Part shown: piece by piece, positions 1 through 6,864 of the stretch
Numbering within the stretch: position 1 is the first letter of the stretch
How the letters are laid out: every line of letters starts with the position of its first letter
DNA from: JAITWT01 sp964439605
Lineage (GTDB): Bacteria; Pseudomonadota; Gammaproteobacteria; Burkholderiales; Burkholderiaceae_C
Assembly (NCBI GenBank): GCA_964439605.1
Contig: CAYTPC010000090.1
Location: 1-13,738 of the forward strand
DNA: 13,738 nt
Direction of reading: 5' to 3'
The notes under the pieces: model-generated
The model's input: only the letters and a program-made list of their open reading frames with translations
Told to the model about the DNA's origin: nothing
Databases searched by the model: none
Translations under genes and position numbers: made by a program

Positions 1-342
1 GTTGTGCGCCTGCTCAGGCGCGGTCTCGTCCCTCATCGCCTGGTCGAGCGAGGGCAGATCGGCATGGTGCTCGTGGCTGTGGTGCCACATTTGCGCTTTG
101 TCGAGCACAAAGAAAAATACCAGCCCCGCCAGCAAAGCGCCAAACAGGGTCTGCGGCGCGGCGTGCGATTCAAATGCTTCAGGCAGCAGATTGACGAGCG
201 CCGTGGCCAGCAGCGCGCCGGCGGCCAGGCTGAGCATGTGCCGGGTGTAGCGCGCCAGAGCACCAAAGGACAGTGCTGCGGCAATCCACACGCTGACTAC
301 GCCGGCCGCCAGCGTGCCCACAAGGATGGCGATCAAGGTCAT
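1..342 (-). CDS. ZIP-family metal transporter, N-terminal part (runs off the window)
   Basis: Reading the minus strand from the ATG at 342 gives an open frame of 114 residues with no stop before the window edge. It has a membrane helix at about residues 3-25, a second at 36-55 ending in the sequence GALLATALVNLLPEAF, and a third at about 66-84. A histidine cluster, HHSHEHH, follows at 87-93. A second helix ending in LLPEA(F/L) and a His-rich loop after helix three are typical of ZIP (SLC39-like) transporters, which move zinc, iron or other divalent metals into the cytoplasm. The metal-binding helices 4 and 5 would lie outside the window, so the substrate cannot be judged. No good ribosome-binding site precedes the start. 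The tRNA-Thr gene lies upstream on the opposite strand, so this gene is probably transcribed separately. The family call is fairly sure; the exact start is less so. Confidence 0.8.
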   Translation of the reverse strand, partial: MTLIAILVGTLAAGVVSVWIAAALSFGALARYTRHMLSLAAGALLATALVNLLPEAFESHAAPQTLFGALLAGLVFFFVLDKAQMWHHSHEHHADLPSLDQAMRDETAPEQAHN

Positions 343-368
343 GATTTCATCCCGGTGCCGTGCTTTGT

Positions 369-398
369 TTGGAACGTTTCCCGCCTTCCTCTTACAAT
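369..398 (+). promoter_or_regulatory. Candidate sigma70 promoter of the tRNA-Thr gene
   Basis: A -10-like TACAAT lies at 393-398, and a weak -35-like TTGGAA lies at 369-374 with an 18-base spacer. The -10 ends 12 bases before the first tRNA base, which leaves room for a very short 5' leader. The -10 match is good and the -35 is poor, so this is a prediction only. Confidence 0.4.
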
Positions 399-410
399 CT
401 TACCTTTGAC

Positions 411-486
411 GCCGGTGTAGCTCAGTCGGTAGAGCAACGCACTCGTAACGCGTAGGTCGCCAGTTCGATTCCGGCCGCCGGCACCA
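411..486 (+). tRNA. tRNA-Thr, anticodon CGT
   Basis: The 76-base sequence folds as a full cloverleaf. The acceptor arm GCCGGTG (411-417) pairs with CGCCGGC (476-482) with one G-U, and ACCA is encoded at the 3' end. The D arm is GCTC...GAGC. The anticodon loop CTCGTAA has CGT at 444-446 and reads the threonine codon ACG. The T arm is GCCAG-TTCGATT-CCGGC. Two A-C mismatches are visible, one closing the anticodon stem and one in the T stem. Both positions tolerate such pairs, but they are worth noting. A strong terminator follows 33 bases downstream, so the gene appears to be a single-gene unit. Confidence 0.95.
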
Positions 487-518
487 AGATAACGTTTCAT
501 AAGGTTCCAAAAAGTCTC

Positions 519-553
519 AAACCCGCGTGCTGCAAGGCATTGCGGGTTTTTTC
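519..553 (+). terminator. Rho-independent terminator of tRNA-Thr (possibly bidirectional)
   Basis: AAACCCGC (519-526) pairs perfectly with GCGGGTTT (542-549), and the stem runs into TTTTTTC. The loop can add a further short stem (TGC/GCA). On the opposite strand the same hairpin is followed by a broken T run (TTTGAGACTTTTT), so it could also stop transcripts arriving from the cobalamin operon. It is also the likely landing site of the group IIC intron remnant that begins at 557. Confidence 0.85.
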
Positions 554-556
554 TTG

Positions 557-797
557 GTGTGCCCGACATGGGCGCATACCTGCGTGTACAAGTCCCGCCG
601 TAAGTTGGTTACGACGAACGAAGTGAAACGCAACCGCATGAGGGCGACCGAGTGTGGAGAGGAAGCGTGGAATGTAAATCATGAGCCGATGAACAAGAAC
701 TGCATACAAGGCGCTGCCGAGCAGAGCGAGCCAGGAACCGCGAAGCTCTCGTGACCAAGGCGAGGTGGCGTAAATGCGGCGGCTGTGTGATGAAGGT
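557..797 (+). mobile_element. Group IIC intron remnant (5' part of domain I only)
   Basis: This stretch starts with GTGTGCCCGACATGGGCGCA at 557, which matches the 5' end of bacterial class C (IIC) introns (GUGUGCCC.GCAUGGG.GCA). It then carries, in the right order, AGTCCCG (591-597), AGGAAGCG (about 660-667), GAACAAGAACTGCATACAAG with GC following (691-712), GTAAATG (about 770-776) and GATGAAGG (789-796). I compared these with the domain I sequence of the Oceanobacillus iheyensis IIC intron from memory, not by a search. The match is lost after about 797. No reverse transcriptase reading frame (no YADD motif), no domain V and no 3' end occur in the window, so it is a dead 5' fragment. It sits directly after the tRNA terminator, the target type typical of IIC introns. 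A structure-aware search would settle the class. Confidence 0.78.
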
Positions 798-850
798 ACG
801 GATTTGAGCGTCTTGGCGATGATGGCATCCACGCGTGCATCGTCGAGCAT
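798..850 (-). pseudogene. Possible 5' stub of a lost gene behind cobC
   Basis: An ATG at 850 begins 3 bases after the cobC stop codon. It reads MLDDARVDAIIAKTLKSV with mostly G/C third positions, as in the neighbouring operon genes. After about 18 residues the frame enters sequence antisense to the intron remnant. It stays open by chance to 497, where it crosses the tRNA terminator, for 117 residues in all. The composition changes sharply at the junction. I infer that a thirteenth operon gene may once have started here and was removed by the event that truncated the intron. I do not recognise the protein. The stub may equally be a chance open frame. Confidence 0.25.
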
Positions 851-853
851 GAT

Positions 854-1402
854 TTAACACTGGATCGTCACGCACTCGCCGAACGCAATCTGCTGATGAG
901 GCCACTGGTCGGCACGCTCGACGCTGCGGATGCCATCGCGCAGCAGCCATGCGGCGCGAATCACGCCAGCGTGGGTGATCCAGACGGCATCGTGTCCCCC
1001 ATCGCGCCAAGCATCGAAGGCATCGGCCACGCGACACATAAATTGCCGCGTGCTTTCGCCGTTGCGGCCTGCGCGCGTGTCGGCAAAACCGCACGCCCAA
1101 GTATCAATGGCGGCACGGTCAATGTCGGACCAAGGCCGTTGTTCCCACTCGCCGAAGTCCATTTCAATGATGCGCGAATCGCTCGCTGCCGTTTGTAAAT
1201 CGGGCCTCAGTTCGGCGAGAGTCTGCGCGAGATCGGCGCAGCGCGACAACGGCGAACAGCGCAGCACAGCGCCTGCGGGCAGCAGGGGCGCCACGCTTTT
1301 GGCCACGGCGCGGGTCGCTTCGGGCAGCGCGGGGATATCGGCGCGGCCGTAGCAGAGGCCATCGGCGGCGGTCTTGGCGTGGCGCACGAGCAGCAGCTTC
1401 AT
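854..1402 (-). CDS. cobC: Alpha-ribazole-5'-phosphate phosphatase (histidine phosphatase family)
   Basis: The 182-residue protein begins MKLLLVRHAKT. The catalytic RHA motif is at residues 7-9, with His8 as the phosphate acceptor. CYGRADIP lies at 17-24, and the acid segment IIEMDFGEWEQRPWSD starts at 78. The second catalytic histidine is in WITHAGVIRA (His144). This is the usual layout and length of CobC-type members of the phosphoglycerate mutase family. They remove the 5' phosphate from alpha-ribazole phosphate or, in many species, from adenosylcobalamin 5'-phosphate, as the last step of nucleotide-loop assembly. The ATG at 1402 overlaps the cobS stop by four bases (ATGA), a sign of translational coupling. 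Another ATG nine bases upstream would add three residues. It is the last complete gene of the operon. Confidence 0.9.
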   Translation of the reverse strand: MKLLLVRHAKTAADGLCYGRADIPALPEATRAVAKSVAPLLPAGAVLRCSPLSRCADLAQTLAELRPDLQTAASDSRIIEMDFGEWEQRPWSDIDRAAIDTWACGFADTRAGRNGESTRQFMCRVADAFDAWRDGGHDAVWITHAGVIRAAWLLRDGIRSVERADQWPHQQIAFGECVTIQC

Positions 1403-2196
1403 GACCGCCATGCCAGTGCGAGGTAGATCGCCAGTTCGCACACCTGCTGCGTCGCACCGAGGCCGTCACCGGTGAGGCCGCGTAGCCGCCGCCACAGCAA
1501 CCCAGCCACACTCAAAGCGGCCAGCGCGCACAGCGCAACCGCCGCGAGACCGCGCACAACGCCATACATCATCACGAGCCACGCGAGCGCGGGCAGCGAC
1601 CACGCGATACCGACCCACAAGGCACCGCTGCTAATCGCATCGGCAAGCAGCTTGGACTTGCTCGCGGCGTGCTCGCCGCCCACATAAGGTAGCCAGCGCA
1701 TCAGGAACAGCGGCGCGAGCCGCGACAGTACATGGGCACTGATAAGCGCGACAATGATGGCCGCCCCGCCCTGCCTTGCCAGCAGCGCCAACAGCGCCAG
1801 CTTGAGCCCGAGCGCAAGCACCAGCGTGATGGCGCCGAAAGCGCCAATGCGCGAGTCTTTCATGATTTCCAACGCCCGGTCGCGCTCCGCCGAGCCGCCG
1901 AGGCCGTCGGCCACGTCGGCCAGTCCGTCTTCGTGGAAAGCACCGGTGATCAATACGGTCGTGATCGTGGACAGCGCCGCCGCGGCGAGCGCACCCATCG
2001 GTCCCGACAGCCCGGTTTGAGCGATGCAAAACACGCTCGCGCCGATGCCGCCCACGAGCCAGCCGACGCCAGGAAAGTGCCCCGTGCTCGCACGCAGCAT
2101 CGCGGGGCTGAAACCGACCCACTTCGCGAGCACCCCGGTAACCGGGACGCGGGTGAAAAATTGCAGAGCGAGGAGAAAGTGACGAATACCGTTCAT
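1399..2196 (-). CDS. cobS: Adenosylcobinamide-GDP ribazoletransferase (cobalamin synthase)
   Basis: This 265-residue integral membrane protein joins activated adenosylcobinamide-GDP to alpha-ribazole (phosphate), giving adenosylcobalamin (phosphate) and GMP. FFTRVP stands at residues 13-18 near the N terminus. The family hallmark HEDGLADVADGLGG is at 88-101, followed by IMKDSRIGAFGA at about 111-122. Several hydrophobic helices alternate along the rest, matching normal CobS length and topology. The ATG at 2196 is preceded by GGAG with a six-base spacer, a good ribosome-binding site. That site lies in the edge of a palindromic repeat. The stop overlaps the cobC start. The substrate CobU product and the CobT product are both made by genes of the same operon. 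Confidence 0.95.
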   Translation of the reverse strand: MNGIRHFLLALQFFTRVPVTGVLAKWVGFSPAMLRASTGHFPGVGWLVGGIGASVFCIAQTGLSGPMGALAAAALSTITTVLITGAFHEDGLADVADGLGGSAERDRALEIMKDSRIGAFGAITLVLALGLKLALLALLARQGGAAIIVALISAHVLSRLAPLFLMRWLPYVGGEHAASKSKLLADAISSGALWVGIAWSLPALAWLVMMYGVVRGLAAVALCALAALSVAGLLWRRLRGLTGDGLGATQQVCELAIYLALAWRS

Positions 2197-2203
2197 GTTT
2201 CAC

Positions 2204-2304
2204 TCCCCTCCCCCCTCGCGGGAGAGATGCCGTAAGTCAGGACGCGCGTCGTGGAAACCCCTTCCCCCTCACCCCAACCCCTCTTCCGCGAAGAAGGAGG
2301 GATT
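2204..2304. repeat. Palindromic intergenic repeat between cobT and cobS
   Basis: Two C-rich/G-rich blocks lie at 2204-2226 and 2257-2304. The first can form a hairpin (minus strand CTCTCCC-GCGA-GGGGGAG). The second has CCCTCACCCCAACCCCTCTT followed by the reverse arm GAAGGAGGG. This is the widespread proteobacterial CCCTCTCCCGC...GCGGGAGAGGG repeat type. Related copies are at 3534-3558 and 10907-10933. The near edge supplies the GGAG ribosome-binding site of cobS. Confidence 0.65.
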
Positions 2305-2326
2305 CCAAGCGCGCGACGTTTGAGTT

Positions 2327-3361
2327 TCACTTCTTTGATACCCCCGCCGATTCAAAGCTCGCCATCTCGCGCAGGATGCGGCAGGCTGATTCCAGCAGCG
2401 GCCAGATGAGTGCCGCGCCCGATCCTTCGCCGAGGCGCAAATCAAGTTCCACCAGCGGTTCGAGCCCGAGGAACTTCAACATCAGCCGGTGTCCTGGCTC
2501 CGCCGATGCGTGCGTCGCGACGCAGCGTTGCACCACATGTGGGCGCAACGTCTGCGCCACCAGCACGGCGGCGCTGGCGATGAAACCGTCGAGCACGATC
2601 ACGCGCCGCTCCTGCGCCGCCTGCAAGACCGCACCAACGAGCGTCGCGATCTCGAAACCGCCAAACGCGGCCAAAACGGCGAGCGGACTCGTGGCGTCAC
2701 TGTGCCGTTCGAGCACGCCGCGCAGCACCTCGCTCTTGCGCGCTCGGCCTGCGGCGTCGAGGCCGGTGCCAGGACCGGTGCAGACGTCGATGTCGTGGCC
2801 GCTGATGCGGGCCAGCAACATCGCGGCGGCGGAGGTGTTGCCGATGCCCATCTCGCCAAGCAGCAACGCGTTGCCGGGCAGGTCGCGCACCAGCGCCATG
2901 CCGTTGGCCAGCGCCTGTTCGCATTGCGCTAGACTCATCGCGGGAGCGGTGGAGGCATCGGCGGTGCCGAGTGCAATCTTGCGTATCAGCAAGCCCTTGC
3001 GCGGCGCGAAATCATGCCGCACGCCACAATCGACTACCGTGAGGTTCAGCCCGTGCTGCCGCGCCAGTACGCTCACGGCGGCGCCACCGGCGAGAAAATT
3101 TTCGACCATCTGCCACGTAACGTCGCTCGGGTACGCGGAAACACCTTGTGTGGCCAGGCCGTGATCACCCGCGCAGATCAGCATCTGCGGCACCTCAAGT
3201 ATGGGCGCCACGGTGCCCAGGATGCGCCCAAGGCGCGAGGCGAGTGTTTCCAAGCGGCCCAGTGCGCCAACGGGTTTGGTCTTGTTATCGAGCGCGTTCT
3301 GGAGCTGCGCGGCAAGCGCGTCGTCGTCGATGGCGGGGATGGGAGGGAGTTGGAGTGTCAT
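2327..3361 (-). CDS. cobT: Nicotinate-nucleotide:dimethylbenzimidazole phosphoribosyltransferase
   Basis: The 344-residue protein transfers phosphoribose from nicotinate mononucleotide to 5,6-dimethylbenzimidazole (or a related base), making alpha-ribazole 5'-phosphate, the lower ligand of B12. Visible family motifs are NKTKPVGALGRLE at 26-38, AGDHG at 64-68, LLGEMGIGNTS at 167-177, AFGGFEIA at 232-239 and SAEPGH at 286-291. LGEGSGA at 310-316 contains Glu312, the counterpart of the catalytic glutamate (Glu317 in Salmonella CobT). Length and motif order are normal. The ATG at 3361 has no clear ribosome-binding site. About 168 bases separate it from btuD, the widest gap inside the operon, and no gene, terminator or B12 aptamer is recognisable there. 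No bluB gene for making the base is in view. Confidence 0.96.
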   Translation of the reverse strand: MTLQLPPIPAIDDDALAAQLQNALDNKTKPVGALGRLETLASRLGRILGTVAPILEVPQMLICAGDHGLATQGVSAYPSDVTWQMVENFLAGGAAVSVLARQHGLNLTVVDCGVRHDFAPRKGLLIRKIALGTADASTAPAMSLAQCEQALANGMALVRDLPGNALLLGEMGIGNTSAAAMLLARISGHDIDVCTGPGTGLDAAGRARKSEVLRGVLERHSDATSPLAVLAAFGGFEIATLVGAVLQAAQERRVIVLDGFIASAAVLVAQTLRPHVVQRCVATHASAEPGHRLMLKFLGLEPLVELDLRLGEGSGAALIWPLLESACRILREMASFESAGVSKK

Positions 3362-3529
3362 GGGATGAAAGGGCGCGGTACGCCTGGTTCTGAGGAGGAA
3401 ATCGATGGGCGGAGGAATCTCCCTTGCCTACTTATGGGAGAAAACCGGCCCGAAGACCGAGTGGCGCCGCGCCTGCGATGAAGGGTTTCAAAAAACATGG
3501 GGCCCATCGGCCTGCAGTCGGCCCTCTCA

Positions 3530-4330
3530 TCAACCCTCTCCAGCAAGCGGGGAAGAGGAAAGAAAACGCGGCACAACCAGCCATTGCCCCTCCATTCGAC
3601 GTACCGCGACGCGCCGTTCGAACACCGCTTCGAGTGCCCGGTGCGTCGCGCCATCGCCGCAAGGGCCGTGATGCAACACCCGACCTCGATCCATGACCAC
3701 CACATCATCGGCCGCCAGCGCGCAATTGAGTTCATGCAGCACGCTGACCACGGCGCGCCCCTGCGCGGCGAGTTCACGCGCGGTCTGCATCCAGTCGGCC
3801 TGATGCGGCGGGTCGAGGTTGGCAAGCGGCTCGTCCATCAGCAGCACATCCGCCTCGACCGCGAGGGCACGAGCTAGCAGCACGCGTTGCCGCTCACCGC
3901 CCGACAACCGGCCCAAAAACCGGTCACGCCACTCCCAGGCCTGTGTGCGGCGCAGGGCGCATTCCACCGCAGCACGGTCCGTATCGTCCGGCGCCGCGAG
4001 CCAGCGCTGATGCGGCAGGCGCCCGAGCATCGTGACATCGTATACCCGAAAATCATCCGCGCTGCCAGCATCCGCCCCGCCCTGCGCGAGCCACGACAGT
4101 CGCCGGGCACGGACGCGGCCGGGCATCGCCGTCAATGGCTGGCCAAACAAACGCACCTCGCCGCTATGCGGCAGCAGACCGGCAAGCACCTTGAGCAAGG
4201 TCGATTTGCCCGCGCCGTTAGGACCAACGATGCTGACCCAGCGCCCGCTTGTGAATGCGAGGTCGATCGAATGCAGCACTTGCGCGGACCCGAGCCACGC
4301 ACTGACGTTGTGAGCTTCGATAGCGTTCAT
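3530..4330 (-). CDS. btuD: Vitamin B12/corrinoid ABC transporter, ATP-binding protein
   Basis: The 266-residue ATPase has Walker A GPNGAGKST at 36-44, Q-loop Gln83, signature LSGGERQR at 142-149, Walker B VLLMDEP at 162-168, NLDP at 171-174 and the switch histidine His199. It belongs to the FecE/BtuD branch that powers iron-siderophore and B12 import. Its place between btuC and cobalamin genes makes corrinoid the likely cargo. The ATG at 4330 overlaps the btuC stop by four bases. The last residues, about RFLSSSPLAGEG, are encoded by a palindromic repeat (3534-3558), so the native C terminus has been replaced or extended. An open frame runs upstream of the chosen ATG, but it only overlaps btuC and is not credible. 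Confidence 0.93.
   Translation of the reverse strand: MNAIEAHNVSAWLGSAQVLHSIDLAFTSGRWVSIVGPNGAGKSTLLKVLAGLLPHSGEVRLFGQPLTAMPGRVRARRLSWLAQGGADAGSADDFRVYDVTMLGRLPHQRWLAAPDDTDRAAVECALRRTQAWEWRDRFLGRLSGGERQRVLLARALAVEADVLLMDEPLANLDPPHQADWMQTARELAAQGRAVVSVLHELNCALAADDVVVMDRGRVLHHGPCGDGATHRALEAVFERRVAVRRMEGQWLVVPRFLSSSPLAGEG
3534..3558. repeat. Palindromic repeat embedded in the 3' end of btuD
   Basis: The plus strand reads CCCTCTCC-AGCAAGC-GGGGAAGAGG, an imperfect inverted repeat of the same family as 2204-2304 and 10907-10933. It is translated as the C-terminal SSSPLAGEG of BtuD, and the btuD stop lies at its edge. Confidence 0.6.
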
Positions 4331-5343
4331 CGTTGACCGCCTTGCGCGTCGCGCCGGTGCATCAACCACAGCAGATAGCTGCCGCCGAGCACCGCGGTCA
4401 GCACCCCCACCGGCAATTCCTGCGGCGCAATAAACCAACGCGCCAGCAAATCGGCGGCCATCAGCAGCAGCCCGCCCATCCCGCTCGACAGAACGATTAG
4501 CCGCGCATAGGTAACTTTGACCACCGAGCGCACCAGATGGGGCGCCGCCAGTCCAACAAAGGCGATCAGCCCGGTCTGCGACACGGCGGCACCGGTCGCG
4601 AGCGCGAGCACGGCAACCAGCGCGGCGCGCATCACGGGTAGCGGCAAGCCAAGACTACCAGCGGTCGCCTCGCCGAGCGCGAGCGCGTCCAGCACGGGCG
4701 CGAGCACCCATCCCAGCACGAGACACACGGCACCGACCGCGCCCATCACGGCACAGGCGCTCCAACCAACCAGTCCGGTGCTGCCAAGGATGAAGCCCTG
4801 CAAGGCATGCAGCAAATCAGCGGAGCCGATGGCAATCAGGTCCTTCACCGCGCCAAGTACCACGCCGACGATCACGCCCGCGAGCAGCAGGCGCAGCGTC
4901 TGCTGCACGCCGCGTGCCAGCAATAGCGTGAGCAGCACCGCCAGCACCGCACCCACGAAGGCCGCGCCGGTCAAACCAAGGCGAAACACCCACTGCGTGC
5001 CGCCCGCGCCTCCCGTCGAGGCACCAAACAGCCACAGCGCGACCGCCACGCCGAGCGATGCGCCCGACGCGCTGCCCAGCAGATACGGATCCGCGAGCGG
5101 ATTGCGAAACAGTCCCTGCGCCACCGCGCCTGCAAGCCCGAGCAGCGCGCCGGCGAGCCATGCGCCGAGCGTGCGCGGCAGGCGGATGTCCCACACGATC
5201 TGCATCGCGACCGGGTCGTGACGGGCGGCGAAGATGCTCTCAAAGCTTGTACTGCCGATGCCCATGCCAAGCGCCAACAAAACGACGCCGAACAACAGCA
5301 GCATTGAGCCAAAGGTCAAGATACGGCTTTGTTTGTTTGTCAT
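4327..5343 (-). CDS. btuC: Vitamin B12/corrinoid ABC transporter, permease (FecCD family)
   Basis: This is a permease of about 338 residues in the BtuC/FecCD family, with many hydrophobic helices. It has the family signature RLPRTLGAWLAGALLGLAGA near residue 54, then NPLADPYLLG near 81. The FVGLAAPHLVR segment in the last third corresponds to the cytoplasmic coupling region. Two copies with BtuD ATPases would form the inner-membrane channel fed by BtuF. I chose the ATG at 5343 because GGTGG stands about five bases before it; a GTG at 5352 would add three residues. It starts 21 bases after the cobQ stop and its own stop overlaps btuD. The sequence alone does not separate B12 from siderophore permeases; the neighbours do. 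Confidence 0.92.
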   Translation of the reverse strand: MTNKQSRILTFGSMLLLFGVVLLALGMGIGSTSFESIFAARHDPVAMQIVWDIRLPRTLGAWLAGALLGLAGAVAQGLFRNPLADPYLLGSASGASLGVAVALWLFGASTGGAGGTQWVFRLGLTGAAFVGAVLAVLLTLLLARGVQQTLRLLLAGVIVGVVLGAVKDLIAIGSADLLHALQGFILGSTGLVGWSACAVMGAVGAVCLVLGWVLAPVLDALALGEATAGSLGLPLPVMRAALVAVLALATGAAVSQTGLIAFVGLAAPHLVRSVVKVTYARLIVLSSGMGGLLLMAADLLARWFIAPQELPVGVLTAVLGGSYLLWLMHRRDAQGGQR

Positions 5344-5364
5344 TTCAGCCACCAGAGATTGGCC

Positions 5365-6852
5365 TCATGCGATCAGAGAGCGCAACACGCCCGGTTCAAA
5401 GTGGGAATCGATGTGGTCGGCCAAACCGTCGAACACCGCATCCGGCGTGCGCGCTTGAACGCCGAAAAACGCCCGCAATACAACCGGGTTTTCGAATAGC
5501 CCGTGCAGATAAAGACCCAGCACGTTCCCCGCACCATTGCACCACGCGAGATCATCCGCCATGACCGATACAACGTGGTCGCCGGTAGCAGTCTTGGCGC
5601 TGTGTTGAACGGTCTGCCCATGATGAATTTCGTAGCCGCGCACGCTGAGGCCAGAAAGCGCCGACCACGGCCCCGCGAAATGCGAAAAAGTCGCGTCACG
5701 ATGCCGCACGGTCTTGTTAGCGGCAAAGACTGTGACCACTGGCAGCAGCCCAAGCCCTGGCCGAGTGCCATCGACCCCATGCGGATCGATAAGCGTCTCG
5801 CCAAGCATCTGCAATCCGCCGCATACGCCGAGTACGGCCCCACCACGCGCCGCATGGGCTGTCACGGCACGGTCCAAACCCTGCGCGCACAGCCATGCGA
5901 GATCGCCGCTGGTGTTCTTGGAGCCGGGCAGAATAATCCAGTCCGCATCCGCCACATCCGCCGGGCTGCGCGCCCAGCGCAAGCGCACACCCGCGATGTT
6001 CGCGAGCGGTTGAAACTCGTCGAGGTTGCTGATGCGCGGATAGGCCACGACAGCTATGGTGCGCGTGACTTCACCGCTCGCTGCGCCACCGCGGTGGTCG
6101 AACACGCCGTCTTCCTCCGGCAACCCGTGCCGCCACAGCATCGGCAAGGTGGCGACAGTCGGCACGCCGGTCAGTTCTTCGAGCCGTTGCGGCGCTGGCG
6201 CAAGCAGGCAGGCATCGCCGCGAAACTTGTTGAGCACGAAGCCGGCGAGCAGCCCGCGATCGGCCGGCGGCATCAACGCCCAGGTGCCGTAGAGATGCGC
6301 GAAAGCGCCGCCGCGGTCAATGTCGGTTACAAGCAGGCAGCGCGCATTTGCGTGCCGGGCCACGCGCAGGTTCACGATATCACCTGCCATGAGATTGATC
6401 TCGGTGGGCGAGCCGGCACCTTCGATGACCACAATGTCGTTTTCGGCGTACAACGCATCAAGCGCTCTCACGATCTGCGGCCACACGCGCTCACTGCGCT
6501 CGTGCCATGGCAGCGTCGAAAGCTCGCGGCGCACCTGGCCCATCAGGATCACCTGGCTGTGTGTGTCGCGTTCGGGCTTGAGCAACAGCGGATTCATGCG
6601 CACGTCGGGCTCGGCGCACGCGGCCAACGCCTGGAAATACTGCGCACTGCCAATCTCACCGCCCGCAACGACACGGGCATTATTGCTCATGTTCTGCGCC
6701 TTGAACGGCGCGACCTTGAACCCCTGCCGCGCATACCAGCGGCACAGCGCGGTTGCGATCCAACTTTTGCCGGCGTTGCTGGTGGTGCCGAGGACCATCA
6801 CGCAGCGGGTGCTTGCCTTGGGGTTTGCGGGGAGAATTGTCCAGGGTGTCAC
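5365..6852 (-). CDS. cobQ: Cobyric acid synthase (glutamine-dependent amidotransferase)
   Basis: The 495-residue enzyme (CobQ/CbiP) amidates four side chains of adenosylcobyrinic a,c-diamide using glutamine and ATP. The ATP-binding segment LGTTSNAGKS lies at 21-30 and PFKAQNMSNNA at 49-59. The glutaminase domain carries the nucleophile in LGVCGGLQMLG (Cys344), GYEIHHG at 407-413 and the catalytic histidine in LYLHGLFEN (His450). The only in-frame start before the conserved core that follows the upstream gene is the GTG at 6852, with a weak GGAA about seven bases ahead. A shorter form from the GTG/ATG pair at 6801/6798 would remove 17-18 poorly conserved residues and is also possible. The start lies 12 bases after the preceding stop, beside an inserted repeat. 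No cbiA/cobB partner, which would make its substrate, is in the window. Confidence 0.95.
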   Translation of the reverse strand: MTPWTILPANPKASTRCVMVLGTTSNAGKSWIATALCRWYARQGFKVAPFKAQNMSNNARVVAGGEIGSAQYFQALAACAEPDVRMNPLLLKPERDTHSQVILMGQVRRELSTLPWHERSERVWPQIVRALDALYAENDIVVIEGAGSPTEINLMAGDIVNLRVARHANARCLLVTDIDRGGAFAHLYGTWALMPPADRGLLAGFVLNKFRGDACLLAPAPQRLEELTGVPTVATLPMLWRHGLPEEDGVFDHRGGAASGEVTRTIAVVAYPRISNLDEFQPLANIAGVRLRWARSPADVADADWIILPGSKNTSGDLAWLCAQGLDRAVTAHAARGGAVLGVCGGLQMLGETLIDPHGVDGTRPGLGLLPVVTVFAANKTVRHRDATFSHFAGPWSALSGLSVRGYEIHHGQTVQHSAKTATGDHVVSVMADDLAWCNGAGNVLGLYLHGLFENPVVLRAFFGVQARTPDAVFDGLADHIDSHFEPGVLRSLIA

Positions 6853-6864
6853 TTACATTTCCAC

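Noticed and set aside
497..850. 117-residue minus-strand frame as a real gene
   Set aside because: All but the first 18 residues run antisense through the intron remnant and the tRNA terminator. Only the first part is kept, as a possible stub.
3362..3529. Second riboswitch or gene between btuD and cobT
   Set aside because: Neither a B12 box nor the GCTGCCCCCGC core is present, and no open frame has a credible start or codon pattern.
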